From the NCBI GenBank assembly GCA_965276755.1, contig OZ255625.1:930001-994000 (forward strand): a stretch of DNA of 64,000 nt, read 5' to 3'. The DNA comes from CAJCIS01 sp965276755 (GTDB lineage: Bacteria; Pseudomonadota; Alphaproteobacteria; Acetobacterales; Acetobacteraceae). Made by a program: the position numbers and the translations under genes. The notes under the pieces are model-generated. The model was given only the letters and a program-made list of their open reading frames with translations, was not told where the DNA came from and did not search any database. This document shows positions 13,948-21,061 of the stretch, piece by piece (the first letter of the stretch is position 1; the number at the start of each line of letters is the position of its first letter).

Positions 13948-16221
13948 ATGCGGTGTGGCAACGTCCCGGAGATACGCCAAGTGGTGCCTGCGAGCGGCTT
14001 ACAGGCGATTACCTACGCGCGCTACAGCTCGGAAGCCCAGCGCGACGCCTCAATTGAGGACCAGCAGCGTATTTGCGGCGAGCGCATCGCGCGGGAGGGC
14101 TGGACTCTCTCCCGCAATTACGCCGATCACGCCACCTCGGGCGCGACGACGCTGCGACCAGGCTTTCAGTTGCTGCTGGCGGCTGTCCGGGGCGGCGACA
14201 TCGATGTTGTCGTCGCCGAGAGCTTGGACCGCTTTTCGCGCGACCTTGAGCATATCGCTTCCTTCTACAAGCAATGCCAATTCCGGAACGTTCGGATTCA
14301 CACACTCGCCGAGGGAGATATTTCGGAGTTGCACATCGGCCTCAAGGGGACGATGGGTGCGCTTTATCTAAAGGACCTTGCCGATAAAACGCGCCGCGGT
14401 CTCGAAGGGCGAATTCATGCGGGTCGTTGCACAGGCACAGCTCCCTACGGCTACACCGTCGTGCGCAAGCTGCGAGAGGATGGCGAGCTCGACCGCGGCT
14501 TGCGCGCCGTCGACGATGCGGCGGCAACAATCGTTCGGCGCATCTTCGCGGAATACGCCGCCGGCTCCAGCCCACTCAAGATCGCCCAAGCGCTCAATGC
14601 GAAGCGTGTCGCCGGCCCGGGCGGCGGCATCTGGTACGACGCCTCGATCCGCGGACGCGAATCACGCCGTGACGGTATATTAGGCAATGCGATCTATGTC
14701 GGTCGCATAGTGTGGCGGCGCCGGCTTTCGCTCAAGGATCCAACGACCGGCGCCCGACTTCGGCGTGACGCAAAACCGCAATCCTACATGACGGGAGAGG
14801 CGCCTGAATTGCGAGTTGTGGAAGATGATATGTGGGACAGGGTTCAGACCCGCCTACTCGCCGAGGCGGCGCCCTTGCCTGCTGTCCCGAGCGACGGACG
14901 TCCCGCGTTTTGGGACCGACGGCGGCCACGCCACCTGCTATCGGGCAAGGTGATCTGCGGCGTGTGTGGTGGGCCATATCATCCAACGGGGAGCGACTAC
15001 TTAGGCTGCCAAGCGGCCAAGCACGGCGCCTGCGCCAACCGGCGCACGTGCCGGCGTGCCTCTCTCGAGGCACACATACTTGACGTACTCGGCCGTCAGT
15101 TGATGCAGCCTAACCTGCTGGGCGCCTTCATGCAGGCGTTCGACTTGGAATGGGAGCGTCTGGACGGCGAACTCAAGGTCCATGCCGCGACACGCCAGCG
15201 GGAGCGCCAGGCGACCGACCGCAAGATTACCAATCTGGTGGATGCGGTCAGCGACGGTCGTGCAAGCCCGGCTATTCTCGCCAGGCTCAGGGAGCTTGAA
15301 GCCGCGCAGCAGGCTCAGGTCGAGGCGTGCAGACCGGTAATCGTGTCCGCCGCTAAACCTCCGCGAGCGTCCGGCGCCGACATGGCCGCAACCTACGCGA
15401 GCCGAATCAAGGAACTCACGGCATCCCTGTCGCGTGGCGACGACCCGGAGGCGCTGGAGATTGCGCGGCAACTGATCGATCAGGTAGTTGTCCACCCGCT
15501 GACCGATGGCGACCCACATGGCATCACGCTCATCGGCAACCTGATCGACCTTCTGAAAGCGACCGGATCTCATGACAAGTCGGGGCGGACATCGGCTCAG
15601 CTGTGCGACCCGGCCCTTGAGCTATTTGTCCGTTCGGTAAAAGAGGGTCCAGGGGCAGAGCCCCTGGCCTTCCTTCACCCCCAAGGCCCCGCCCATGCTC
15701 ATCGCCTGCCAGATGGATCCGCTCGACACCCTCAACCTGGCGGGCGACAGCACCTATGCGCTGATGGTCGAAGCCGCCAGGCGCGGCCACACGCTTTGGC
15801 ACTACGAAGTGCGCCATCTGAGCCTGCGCGCCGGGCGCGTCACCGCGCGCGCGCGCAGCCTCACCTTGGGCGCGCCGGGCGAGCCGCCCTTTGCGACCGG
15901 AGCGCTCGAGCCGCTGGACCTCGCCGAGATGGACATCGTGCTGATGCGCCAGGACCCGCCCTTCGACATGGGCTACATAACCGCGACACATATCCTGGAG
16001 CACCTCCAGCCCCCAACCCTGGTCATCAACGACCCGACCGCTGTGCGCAACGCGCCGGAGAAGCTGCTGGTCATGCATTACCCGGACCTGATGCCGCCCA
16101 CGCTGATCACGTGGGATGCGCAGGAGATCGCCGAATTTCGCGCCGAGCATGGCGACATCATCGTCAAGCCGCTATTTGGCAATGGCGGCGCCGGCGTCTT
16201 TCGCATCCGCCCCGGCGATGA
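13948..16221 (+). CDS. large serine recombinase, reading frame fused into host DNA at its 3-prime end
   Basis: The N-terminal resolvase domain has the catalytic Ser in ITYARYSSEAQRDASIEDQQ and the VVVAESLDRFSRD block. A recombinase domain follows (APYGYTVVRKL, RRIFAEYAAGSSPLKIAQAL), then a zinc ribbon (GKVICGVCGGPYHPTGSDYL, then CQAAKHGACANRRTCRR) and a coiled-coil region. Recognisable recombinase ends near DPALELFVRSVKEG (about 15,650). Beyond that the frame runs, out of phase, through gshB to a stop at 16221, giving about 190 arginine- and proline-rich residues without family similarity. The start ATG 13948 follows GGGAG. The native stop codon was evidently left on the other side of the recombination site, so this enzyme probably integrated the island here. 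Confidence 0.85.
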   Translation: MRCGNVPEIRQVVPASGLQAITYARYSSEAQRDASIEDQQRICGERIAREGWTLSRNYADHATSGATTLRPGFQLLLAAVRGGDIDVVVAESLDRFSRDLEHIASFYKQCQFRNVRIHTLAEGDISELHIGLKGTMGALYLKDLADKTRRGLEGRIHAGRCTGTAPYGYTVVRKLREDGELDRGLRAVDDAAATIVRRIFAEYAAGSSPLKIAQALNAKRVAGPGGGIWYDASIRGRESRRDGILGNAIYVGRIVWRRRLSLKDPTTGARLRRDAKPQSYMTGEAPELRVVEDDMWDRVQTRLLAEAAPLPAVPSDGRPAFWDRRRPRHLLSGKVICGVCGGPYHPTGSDYLGCQAAKHGACANRRTCRRASLEAHILDVLGRQLMQPNLLGAFMQAFDLEWERLDGELKVHAATRQRERQATDRKITNLVDAVSDGRASPAILARLRELEAAQQAQVEACRPVIVSAAKPPRASGADMAATYASRIKELTASLSRGDDPEALEIARQLIDQVVVHPLTDGDPHGITLIGNLIDLLKATGSHDKSGRTSAQLCDPALELFVRSVKEGPGAEPLAFLHPQGPAHAHRLPDGSARHPQPGGRQHLCADGRSRQARPHALALRSAPSEPARRARHRARAQPHLGRAGRAALCDRSARAAGPRRDGHRADAPGPALRHGLHNRDTYPGAPPAPNPGHQRPDRCAQRAGEAAGHALPGPDAAHADHVGCAGDRRISRRAWRHHRQAAIWQWRRRRLSHPPRR
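15645..15671. other. probable island right junction (att site) in a chromosomal hairpin repeat
   Basis: The sequence around the palindrome CCAGGGGCAGAGCCCCTGG is identical over 26 bases, inverted, to the repeat that begins at 33919 after imuB. Recombinase homology ends just before it and host gene gshB starts 24 bases after it. This is where a serine-integrase crossover would be expected; the exact core dinucleotide cannot be fixed without the left junction. Confidence 0.55.
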
Positions 16222-16642
16222 GAACCTCGCCTCCTTGCTGGAGATGTTTGCCGCCCGCTCGCGCGAGCCGCTGATGATCCAGCGCTACGAAACCGCGGTA
16301 CGCAGTGGCGACAAGCGCATCATCCTGATCGACGGGGAGGCTGCGGGCGCCATCAACCGCGTGCCGGCGCAGGGGGAGGCACGCTCGAACATGCACGTGG
16401 GTGGGCGCGCCGAACGCGTGGCGCTGAGCCCGCGCGATCGCGAAATCTGCGCGCGCATCGGCCCGTTCCTGGCCGACCAAGGGCTGCTGTTCGTCGGCAT
16501 CGACGTGATCGGCGACTACCTGACGGAGATCAACGTCACCTCGCCCACCGGCCTGCGGGAGATCGAACGCTTCGACGGCATCAACCTCGCCGCCCCGATC
16601 TGGGATCGGATCGAAGCCAAGAGCGCGGCCGCGCGGCTCTAG
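15695..16642 (+). CDS. gshB: glutathione synthase
   Basis: This 315-residue ATP-grasp enzyme joins gamma-glutamylcysteine and glycine in the cytoplasm. The N-terminal block QMDPLDTLNLAGDSTYALMV and MRQDPPFDMGYITATHILE are typical of GshB. The ATP-grasp region has DIIVKPLFGNGGAGVFRI and IILIDGEAAGAINRVPAQGE, and the C-terminus GIDVIGDYLTEINVTSPTG supplies the metal-binding Glu/Asn. Length matches the family. Island insertion just upstream means it now relies on a promoter within or near the island end; only a weak AAGG precedes ATG 15695. Its end overlaps the opposing PEP-CTERM gene by 4 bases. Confidence 0.95.
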   Translation: MLIACQMDPLDTLNLAGDSTYALMVEAARRGHTLWHYEVRHLSLRAGRVTARARSLTLGAPGEPPFATGALEPLDLAEMDIVLMRQDPPFDMGYITATHILEHLQPPTLVINDPTAVRNAPEKLLVMHYPDLMPPTLITWDAQEIAEFRAEHGDIIVKPLFGNGGAGVFRIRPGDENLASLLEMFAARSREPLMIQRYETAVRSGDKRIILIDGEAAGAINRVPAQGEARSNMHVGGRAERVALSPRDREICARIGPFLADQGLLFVGIDVIGDYLTEINVTSPTGLREIERFDGINLAAPIWDRIEAKSAAARL

Positions 16643-17190
16643 CCCGCCGGGCGAGTGCGGCGCAGGCCGTAACGCAGGCCGATCCAACCTATCGTCACTA
16701 GCAGCAGCACGGCCAGACTGGGCGGTTCGGGCACGTTGACCTGCGGGTGATGCGGGCTCGGCTCGTGCGCCCCTGCGACGGTGCCGGGATGGCCGCCCAC
16801 CCCCGGAACGCCCCCCGGGCCGCCCTGGCCGACCGATCCTGTGGCCATCGGTGTTCCCGAATAGGACGCACCAGCGAGGCTGGCGACAACGGGTGAGGCC
16901 CAAGGAGACGCCGCCTCTCGCCCTGCCAGGCTGGACGCGATGGCGGTCAGCCCGACAAAGGCTGCCGCGGGTGCCACCGTCTTCAACAAGGCCACGCCGA
17001 TGGTCAAAGGCGGCCCGGCAGGACACGTGGCCGTCAGGGCATGCAGGCGCTGGGCGAGTCGATGGGTGCCGTGCCGCGTAATCCGCCCAACGACGTGGCC
17101 AGGCGCATGATACGCGATTACCTGGCCTGGGGGCTGATGGTGGACAATGTGCCCTGCGGGATGGGGCGTGGGTTCGCAGGGGTCCTGCAC
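16639..17190 (-). CDS. putative PEP-CTERM-type exported protein
   Basis: This 183-residue frame starts at GTG 17190. The C-terminus NVPEPPSLAVLLLVTIGWIG followed by LRYGLRRTR has the PEP motif, transmembrane helix and basic tail of exosortase-sorted proteins. A middle hydrophobic segment (VALLKTVAPAAAFVGLTAIA) may be a signal sequence, which would put the true start near residue 60. The mature part is short, rich in Gly and Pro, and of unknown function. No exosortase gene is in the window. Confidence 0.6.
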   Translation of the reverse strand: MQDPCEPTPHPAGHIVHHQPPGQVIAYHAPGHVVGRITRHGTHRLAQRLHALTATCPAGPPLTIGVALLKTVAPAAAFVGLTAIASSLAGREAASPWASPVVASLAGASYSGTPMATGSVGQGGPGGVPGVGGHPGTVAGAHEPSPHHPQVNVPEPPSLAVLLLVTIGWIGLRYGLRRTRPAG

Positions 17191-17298
17191 GTTAAAGGCC
17201 TCCCTGTGGGGACGGGCGAGGGCGTGGCCCCGCCACAGCAGTCTCGCCGCGCTTGGTGAAGATTTCGTTGTTGTGAAAGCGTTGCCTCAGCAAAATGG

Positions 17299-18162
17299 GT
17301 GGTGATGTCCCCGTCCCTTCCAAAATCGTCCGCCATTGGCGGCGATGCCGTCTCAAGGACAGTTCACGCCGCACCTGCGCGCCGCCTGGCCCATCTTGTT
17401 TCAGGCTACATTGATTATCGGGAACACACCGCTCCGCTGACGCGCAGGGAAGTGCCGGCGCTGCAATGGGTCCTGATCGTCAACCTGGGCGCGCCGATCC
17501 GAATCACGGACGGCGATGGCCGGCGCCTCTGCCTTGGCGCTGGCGAGGGCTTCGTCACGGGCCTTCACGATCGCCATGCCCTGTCGCATAGCGACGGCAG
17601 CCAGGCTGGCGTGCATGTATGGCTGACCGACCGTGGCGCGGCGGCATTGCTGGGCAATGCAGCCGGCGCCATGCGCAACCAGGCCGTGAAGCTGCCGGAT
17701 ATCTTTGGGCCGGGTGGTGCCGATCTCGGCGGCCGGCTGCTCGATGCGGCCACCAGCCAGGGCCGCTTCGCCGCCCTGGACGGTGCGCTCTGCCGATGGG
17801 TGGGACGAGAGCACCCGGAGCGGCCGGAAATGGCGTGGGCCTTTGCGCAATTACGCAGGCACCCCGCGCGGTCGGTCGCCTCTCTCGCCGACGAGATTGG
17901 CTGCAGCCGCCAGACTCTGAGCGCGCGTTTCCGCGCCCGCTTCGGCGTCGCACCCAAGACCGCTGCGCGCCTGGCGCGCTTCGAGCGGGTCATTGCCAGT
18001 CTTGGACCCGGGCCGCCCGCATGGGCAGCCATTGCGCAGGACGCGGGCTATTTCGATCAGTCTCATATGATCCGGGACTTCACTGGCTTTGCCGGCTTGA
18101 CGCCCGCTGAATACGTCACGCGCCTGTCGCAAGATGGTGGTGTCGTCGAGCCCTCCAGGTGA
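17299..18162 (+). CDS. AraC-family transcriptional regulator
   Basis: This 287-residue protein has the N-terminal half of AraC regulators with a cupin-like sensing region (RREVPALQWVLIVNLGAPIR) and a C-terminal double helix-turn-helix: SVASLADEIGCSRQTLSARF and WAAIAQDAGYFDQSHMIRDF, then TGFAGLTPAEY. Starts at GTG 17299 or ATG 17305 are both possible. It lies 66 bases upstream of a VOC-family gene on the same strand, a common pairing in which the regulator controls the neighbour. Confidence 0.9.
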   Translation: MVMSPSLPKSSAIGGDAVSRTVHAAPARRLAHLVSGYIDYREHTAPLTRREVPALQWVLIVNLGAPIRITDGDGRRLCLGAGEGFVTGLHDRHALSHSDGSQAGVHVWLTDRGAAALLGNAAGAMRNQAVKLPDIFGPGGADLGGRLLDAATSQGRFAALDGALCRWVGREHPERPEMAWAFAQLRRHPARSVASLADEIGCSRQTLSARFRARFGVAPKTAARLARFERVIASLGPGPPAWAAIAQDAGYFDQSHMIRDFTGFAGLTPAEYVTRLSQDGGVVEPSR

Positions 18163-18228
18163 CATTCGTCCAATAGGGCGCGGGCCCGACCTGTTAGAAG
18201 GCGCCTCACATCCGCCGGAGAGTCGTCC

Positions 18229-18648
18229 ATGCCCGTCCGCCCCAGCATCACACCTTGCCTGGTCTATGAAGACGCACCCGTCGCGATCGACTTCCTTTGT
18301 CGCGTCTTCGGTTTTACGCAGAACCTGATCGTGCCGGGTGGAAGCGCGCGCGAAATCGCCCACGCCCAGTTAACGCTCGATGGCAACATGATCATGCTGA
18401 GCTCAGCCTCGCCCGACGCACGCGCACGATTTTCGATGGTGCCGCCGCATGCAACGGGCGGCCTGGTCACCGCCTGCATCTGCGTGGCGTTGGAGGACCC
18501 AGACGCGCATCACGCCCGCGCGGCGGCCGGAGGTGCTACCATCATGGCGGCGCCGCACGACAACGAGTACGGCGGCCGCGGCTACGAGGCGCAGGATTGC
18601 GAGGGCAATGTGTGGAGTTTTTCCTCCTATGACCCTTACGCCGACTGA
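18229..18648 (+). CDS. VOC-family (glyoxalase/PhnB-like) protein
   Basis: This 139-residue protein has the two beta-alpha-beta-beta-beta units of the VOC fold: ITPCLVYEDAPVAIDFLCRV-FGF, AHAQLTLDGNMIMLSSASPD, ACICVALEDPDAHHARAAAG and YEAQDCEGNVWSFSSYDP. The DCEGNxW segment carries the expected metal-ligand region. The substrate is unknown; homologues include glyoxalases, dioxygenases and resistance proteins. It probably works with the AraC regulator upstream. Followed by a G-rich terminator. Confidence 0.88.
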   Translation: MPVRPSITPCLVYEDAPVAIDFLCRVFGFTQNLIVPGGSAREIAHAQLTLDGNMIMLSSASPDARARFSMVPPHATGGLVTACICVALEDPDAHHARAAAGGATIMAAPHDNEYGGRGYEAQDCEGNVWSFSSYDPYAD

Positions 18649-18695
18649 CGCCCATTCATACAAGACGAGATTTCAGCAGCATCTTTGCCTAACTG

Positions 18696-18738
18696 ATGAC
18701 GGGGGGTTTGGGGGGGATGGCACATCCCCCCCAACTCT
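18696..18738. terminator. G-rich hairpin terminator, family 1
   Basis: TGACGGGGGGTTTG precedes GGGGGGATG-gca-CATCCCCCC and a short T-run. It sits between convergent genes, so it can terminate both. Confidence 0.7.
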
Positions 18739-18748
18739 TTGTCCGGCA

Positions 18749-19411
18749 TCACTCCCGCCGCAGCACGCGGTCGACAATAAAGCTCGAAATGCCCGATGCA
18801 GCGAAGCGCGCGCGTAGTCCCATTTCGTCGTACTCGTGTTCAACCCAGTGCAAGAACGGCACACGCCCTTCCGCCTCCCGCGCATACAGCGCGAAAAAGG
18901 CGTCCAAAATGCCCGTGCGCGAGCGCGCAAAATGGCCGAAGCGCCAGGAGAGCTGAGCCATGGCCGCCGCCGCCGTGCCCCCTTCCAGCAGGATCGCCAG
19001 GCCCGAGGCCAGCCCCGCGCGATCCGCCCCTGATTTGCAATGCATCAGCGCGGGCGTCTGCAACTCCGCGTAAATGCGCGCGAAACGCAGCACGCGGTCC
19101 CGATGCGGCGCGCCGCGGCTCTCAAACGCCATGTCGATATGGTTCAGGCCGAGCCGAGCGGCCGCCTCGCGTGACAGCGCGTCCGAGCCGCATTGGCGGT
19201 GGCCTCGCAGATTGATCAGCGTGCGCAGATTATAGCGCCGCGCGGCCGCGGCCAGACGCGCCGGCGTGGGGTGGTTGGATCGGTAGAGCTTTCCTGGCAC
19301 CACCTCCGCCCAATTATCCCACAGCACGCGAAAGACCGCGTGATCAACGAGCAGCGAGTCCGACCAGGCGCGGATGCGCGAACCGTCCTGCGGGAGTTTG
19401 CCTGTGAACAC
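18749..19411 (-). CDS. tyrosine/dual-specificity protein phosphatase family protein
   Basis: The C-x5-R active site is present as MHCKSGADRAGL, and a general-acid region lies near MAFESRGAPHRDRV. Upstream are DNWAEVVPGKLYRSNHPTP and YNLRTLINLRG, typical of SIW14-like bacterial phosphatases. The start is uncertain: GTG 19411 gives 220 residues and leaves a 10-base gap after the ATPase gene, whereas a start at 19474 would overlap it by 53 bases. It follows the ATPase gene on the same strand and may be co-transcribed. It likely dephosphorylates a protein or inositol/lipid substrate, which cannot be specified. Confidence 0.82.
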   Translation of the reverse strand: MFTGKLPQDGSRIRAWSDSLLVDHAVFRVLWDNWAEVVPGKLYRSNHPTPARLAAAARRYNLRTLINLRGHRQCGSDALSREAAARLGLNHIDMAFESRGAPHRDRVLRFARIYAELQTPALMHCKSGADRAGLASGLAILLEGGTAAAAMAQLSWRFGHFARSRTGILDAFFALYAREAEGRVPFLHWVEHEYDEMGLRARFAASGISSFIVDRVLRRE

Positions 19412-19421
19412 GGGGGTGTAT

Positions 19422-20168
19422 CTAGGCGTCCGAGCTGGCTTCGTCACTCCGCAGCAGAATTTCCAGCATGGCATCCGTGCGGGTGAGGAAGTGGCGGGTG
19501 ATGCGGTAGTGCTCGGTGTCGGTGTAGCCGGTGCGTTTGGGCGCGCCTTCGCCCATCAGGTAGATGTCCGCGTCCGGGTAGGCCATCAGGATCGGCGAGT
19601 GCGTGGCGATCAGGAATTGGCAGCCGTCCTGCACCAGTTGGTGCAGGCGCGTCAGCATGGTCATCTGCCGCGTGGGCGAGAGGGCGGCTTCCGGCTCGTC
19701 CAGGATGTAGAGGCCGTCGCCGCGCAGGCGGTGCTCGAGCAGCGCGAAGAAGGATTCGCCGTGCGACTGGGCGTGCAGCGATTTGCCGCCGTAGGAGTCC
19801 TGCAGGTCAAGGCGATCGACTTCGCTGGCGAGGTTGAAATAGCTTTCGGCGCGCAGGAAGAAGCCGTCACCCTGGCGGCGCTGGCTGCGGGTGTAGCGCA
19901 AATGGTTGTGCAATGTGCCGTGCGCTTGTGCGGTGGCGAAGGTGAAATCCCTGCTGCCGCCTTCGGGGTTGTAGCGCATCAGGATGGCGATGGCTTCGAT
20001 CAAGGTGGATTTGCCGGACCCGTTCTCACCGATGAAAAAGGTGACGGGTTTGTCGAAGCGCAGCGTGCCCATTTGCGCGATGGAGGGGATGTCGAACGGA
20101 TGGACGTTGGTGTTGTCGGCGGTCTCTGGCCGCAAGCTAATGTCGAGCAGGAAATTACGATGCATCAT
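19422..20168 (-). CDS. AAA/ABC-type ATPase (SMC-like, COG3910 type)
   Basis: This 248-residue protein has Walker A FFIGENGSGKSTLIEAIA near residue 45, a signature-like region (ALSPTRQMTMLTRLHQLVQD), Walker B GLYILDEPEAALS and the switch histidine in FLIATHSPILMA. No coiled coil or membrane segment is seen. These single-domain predicted ATPases are widespread, with no firm function. It lies 10 bases upstream of the phosphatase gene and may form a two-gene operon with it. Confidence 0.88.
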   Translation of the reverse strand: MMHRNFLLDISLRPETADNTNVHPFDIPSIAQMGTLRFDKPVTFFIGENGSGKSTLIEAIAILMRYNPEGGSRDFTFATAQAHGTLHNHLRYTRSQRRQGDGFFLRAESYFNLASEVDRLDLQDSYGGKSLHAQSHGESFFALLEHRLRGDGLYILDEPEAALSPTRQMTMLTRLHQLVQDGCQFLIATHSPILMAYPDADIYLMGEGAPKRTGYTDTEHYRITRHFLTRTDAMLEILLRSDEASSDA

Positions 20169-20171
20169 ATT

Positions 20172-20218
20172 GATGACGGGGGGTCTGGGGGGGATGGCAC
20201 ATCCCCCCCAGCCTTTTA
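20172..20218. terminator. G-rich hairpin terminator, family 1
   Basis: GACGGGGGGTCTGGGG continues into GGGATG-gca-CATCCCCCC and CCTTTTAG. It lies at the 3-prime end of sdhB and overlaps its last bases. Confidence 0.7.
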
Positions 20219-21010
20219 GCTACGTCGTTCAACAATCAACTGCTTGATCGCCGCAATAGCCTGCGCCGGATTTAGCCCCTTAGGACAAGTCTGCGTGCAA
20301 TTCATGATCGTATGACACCGGTACAGCTTGAACGGGTCCTCCAGCGCATCGAGCCGCTCGCCGGTATATTCGTCGCGGCTATCGGCGATCCAGCGATACG
20401 CAGCCAGCAAGGTCGCCGGCCCCAGATAGCGGTCGCCGTTCCACCAATAGCTGGGGCAGCTCGTCGTGCAGCAATAGCACAGGATGCATTCCCACATGCC
20501 GTCCAGGCGGGCGCGCTCTTCCTTGCTTTGCAGGCGCTCGGCATCCGGCGGTGGCGGGCTGTCGGCCTTTAGCCAAGGCTCGATGCTTTGCAATTGTGCG
20601 TACGCGGCAGACAGGTCGGGCACCAGATCCTTGATCACCGCCATGTGCGGCAGCGGATAGATGGCGACCGGACCCCGCATTTCGGTGATCGGCTTGAGAC
20701 AGGCCAGCGTGTTGCCGCCGTCGATGTTCATCGCACAACTGCCGCAGATGCCTTCACGGCAGGAGCGGCGGAAGGCCAGGGTCGGATCGATTTCGTTTTT
20801 GATGTAGATGAGCGCGTCCAGCACCATGGGGCCGACGCGATCCAGATCGATCTTGTAGGTGTCTAGCCTGGGGTTTTCGCTATCGTCTGGCGACCAGCGG
20901 TAGATCTTGAAATCGCGCACGCGTTTGGCGCCGGGAGGCGCCTCGAAGGTGCGCCCCCGCTTGACCTTGCTGTTTTTGGGGAGGGCTAGCTCTACCATGT
21001 CTGCTTTCAA
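20216..21010 (-). CDS. sdhB: succinate dehydrogenase iron-sulfur subunit
   Basis: This 264-residue electron-transfer subunit of complex II carries CREGICGSCAMNIDGGNTLAC (a [2Fe-2S] cluster, with CREGICGSCAMN as its core), and CILCYCCTTSCPSYWW plus CHTIMNCTQTCPKG for the [4Fe-4S] and [3Fe-4S] clusters. It passes electrons from the FAD subunit to quinone at the membrane anchors. It is the last gene of the sdhC-D-A-B operon. A T/A-rich repeat lies between it and sdhA, which is unusual inside an operon. Confidence 0.97.
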   Translation of the reverse strand: MKADMVELALPKNSKVKRGRTFEAPPGAKRVRDFKIYRWSPDDSENPRLDTYKIDLDRVGPMVLDALIYIKNEIDPTLAFRRSCREGICGSCAMNIDGGNTLACLKPITEMRGPVAIYPLPHMAVIKDLVPDLSAAYAQLQSIEPWLKADSPPPPDAERLQSKEERARLDGMWECILCYCCTTSCPSYWWNGDRYLGPATLLAAYRWIADSRDEYTGERLDALEDPFKLYRCHTIMNCTQTCPKGLNPAQAIAAIKQLIVERRS

Positions 21011-21061
21011 GGAAAGGAAGGATGTTCTTTCTTGAAAGAAAGAACCAAAGAACTTTTATTA
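21007..21061. repeat. T/A-rich hairpin repeat, family 3, between sdhA and sdhB
   Basis: The core hairpin spans 21025-21046 (GTTCTTTCTTG paired with GAAAGAAAGAAC), followed by CAAAGAACTTTTA. The sdhA stop codon lies at the edge of the element. Confidence 0.75.
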
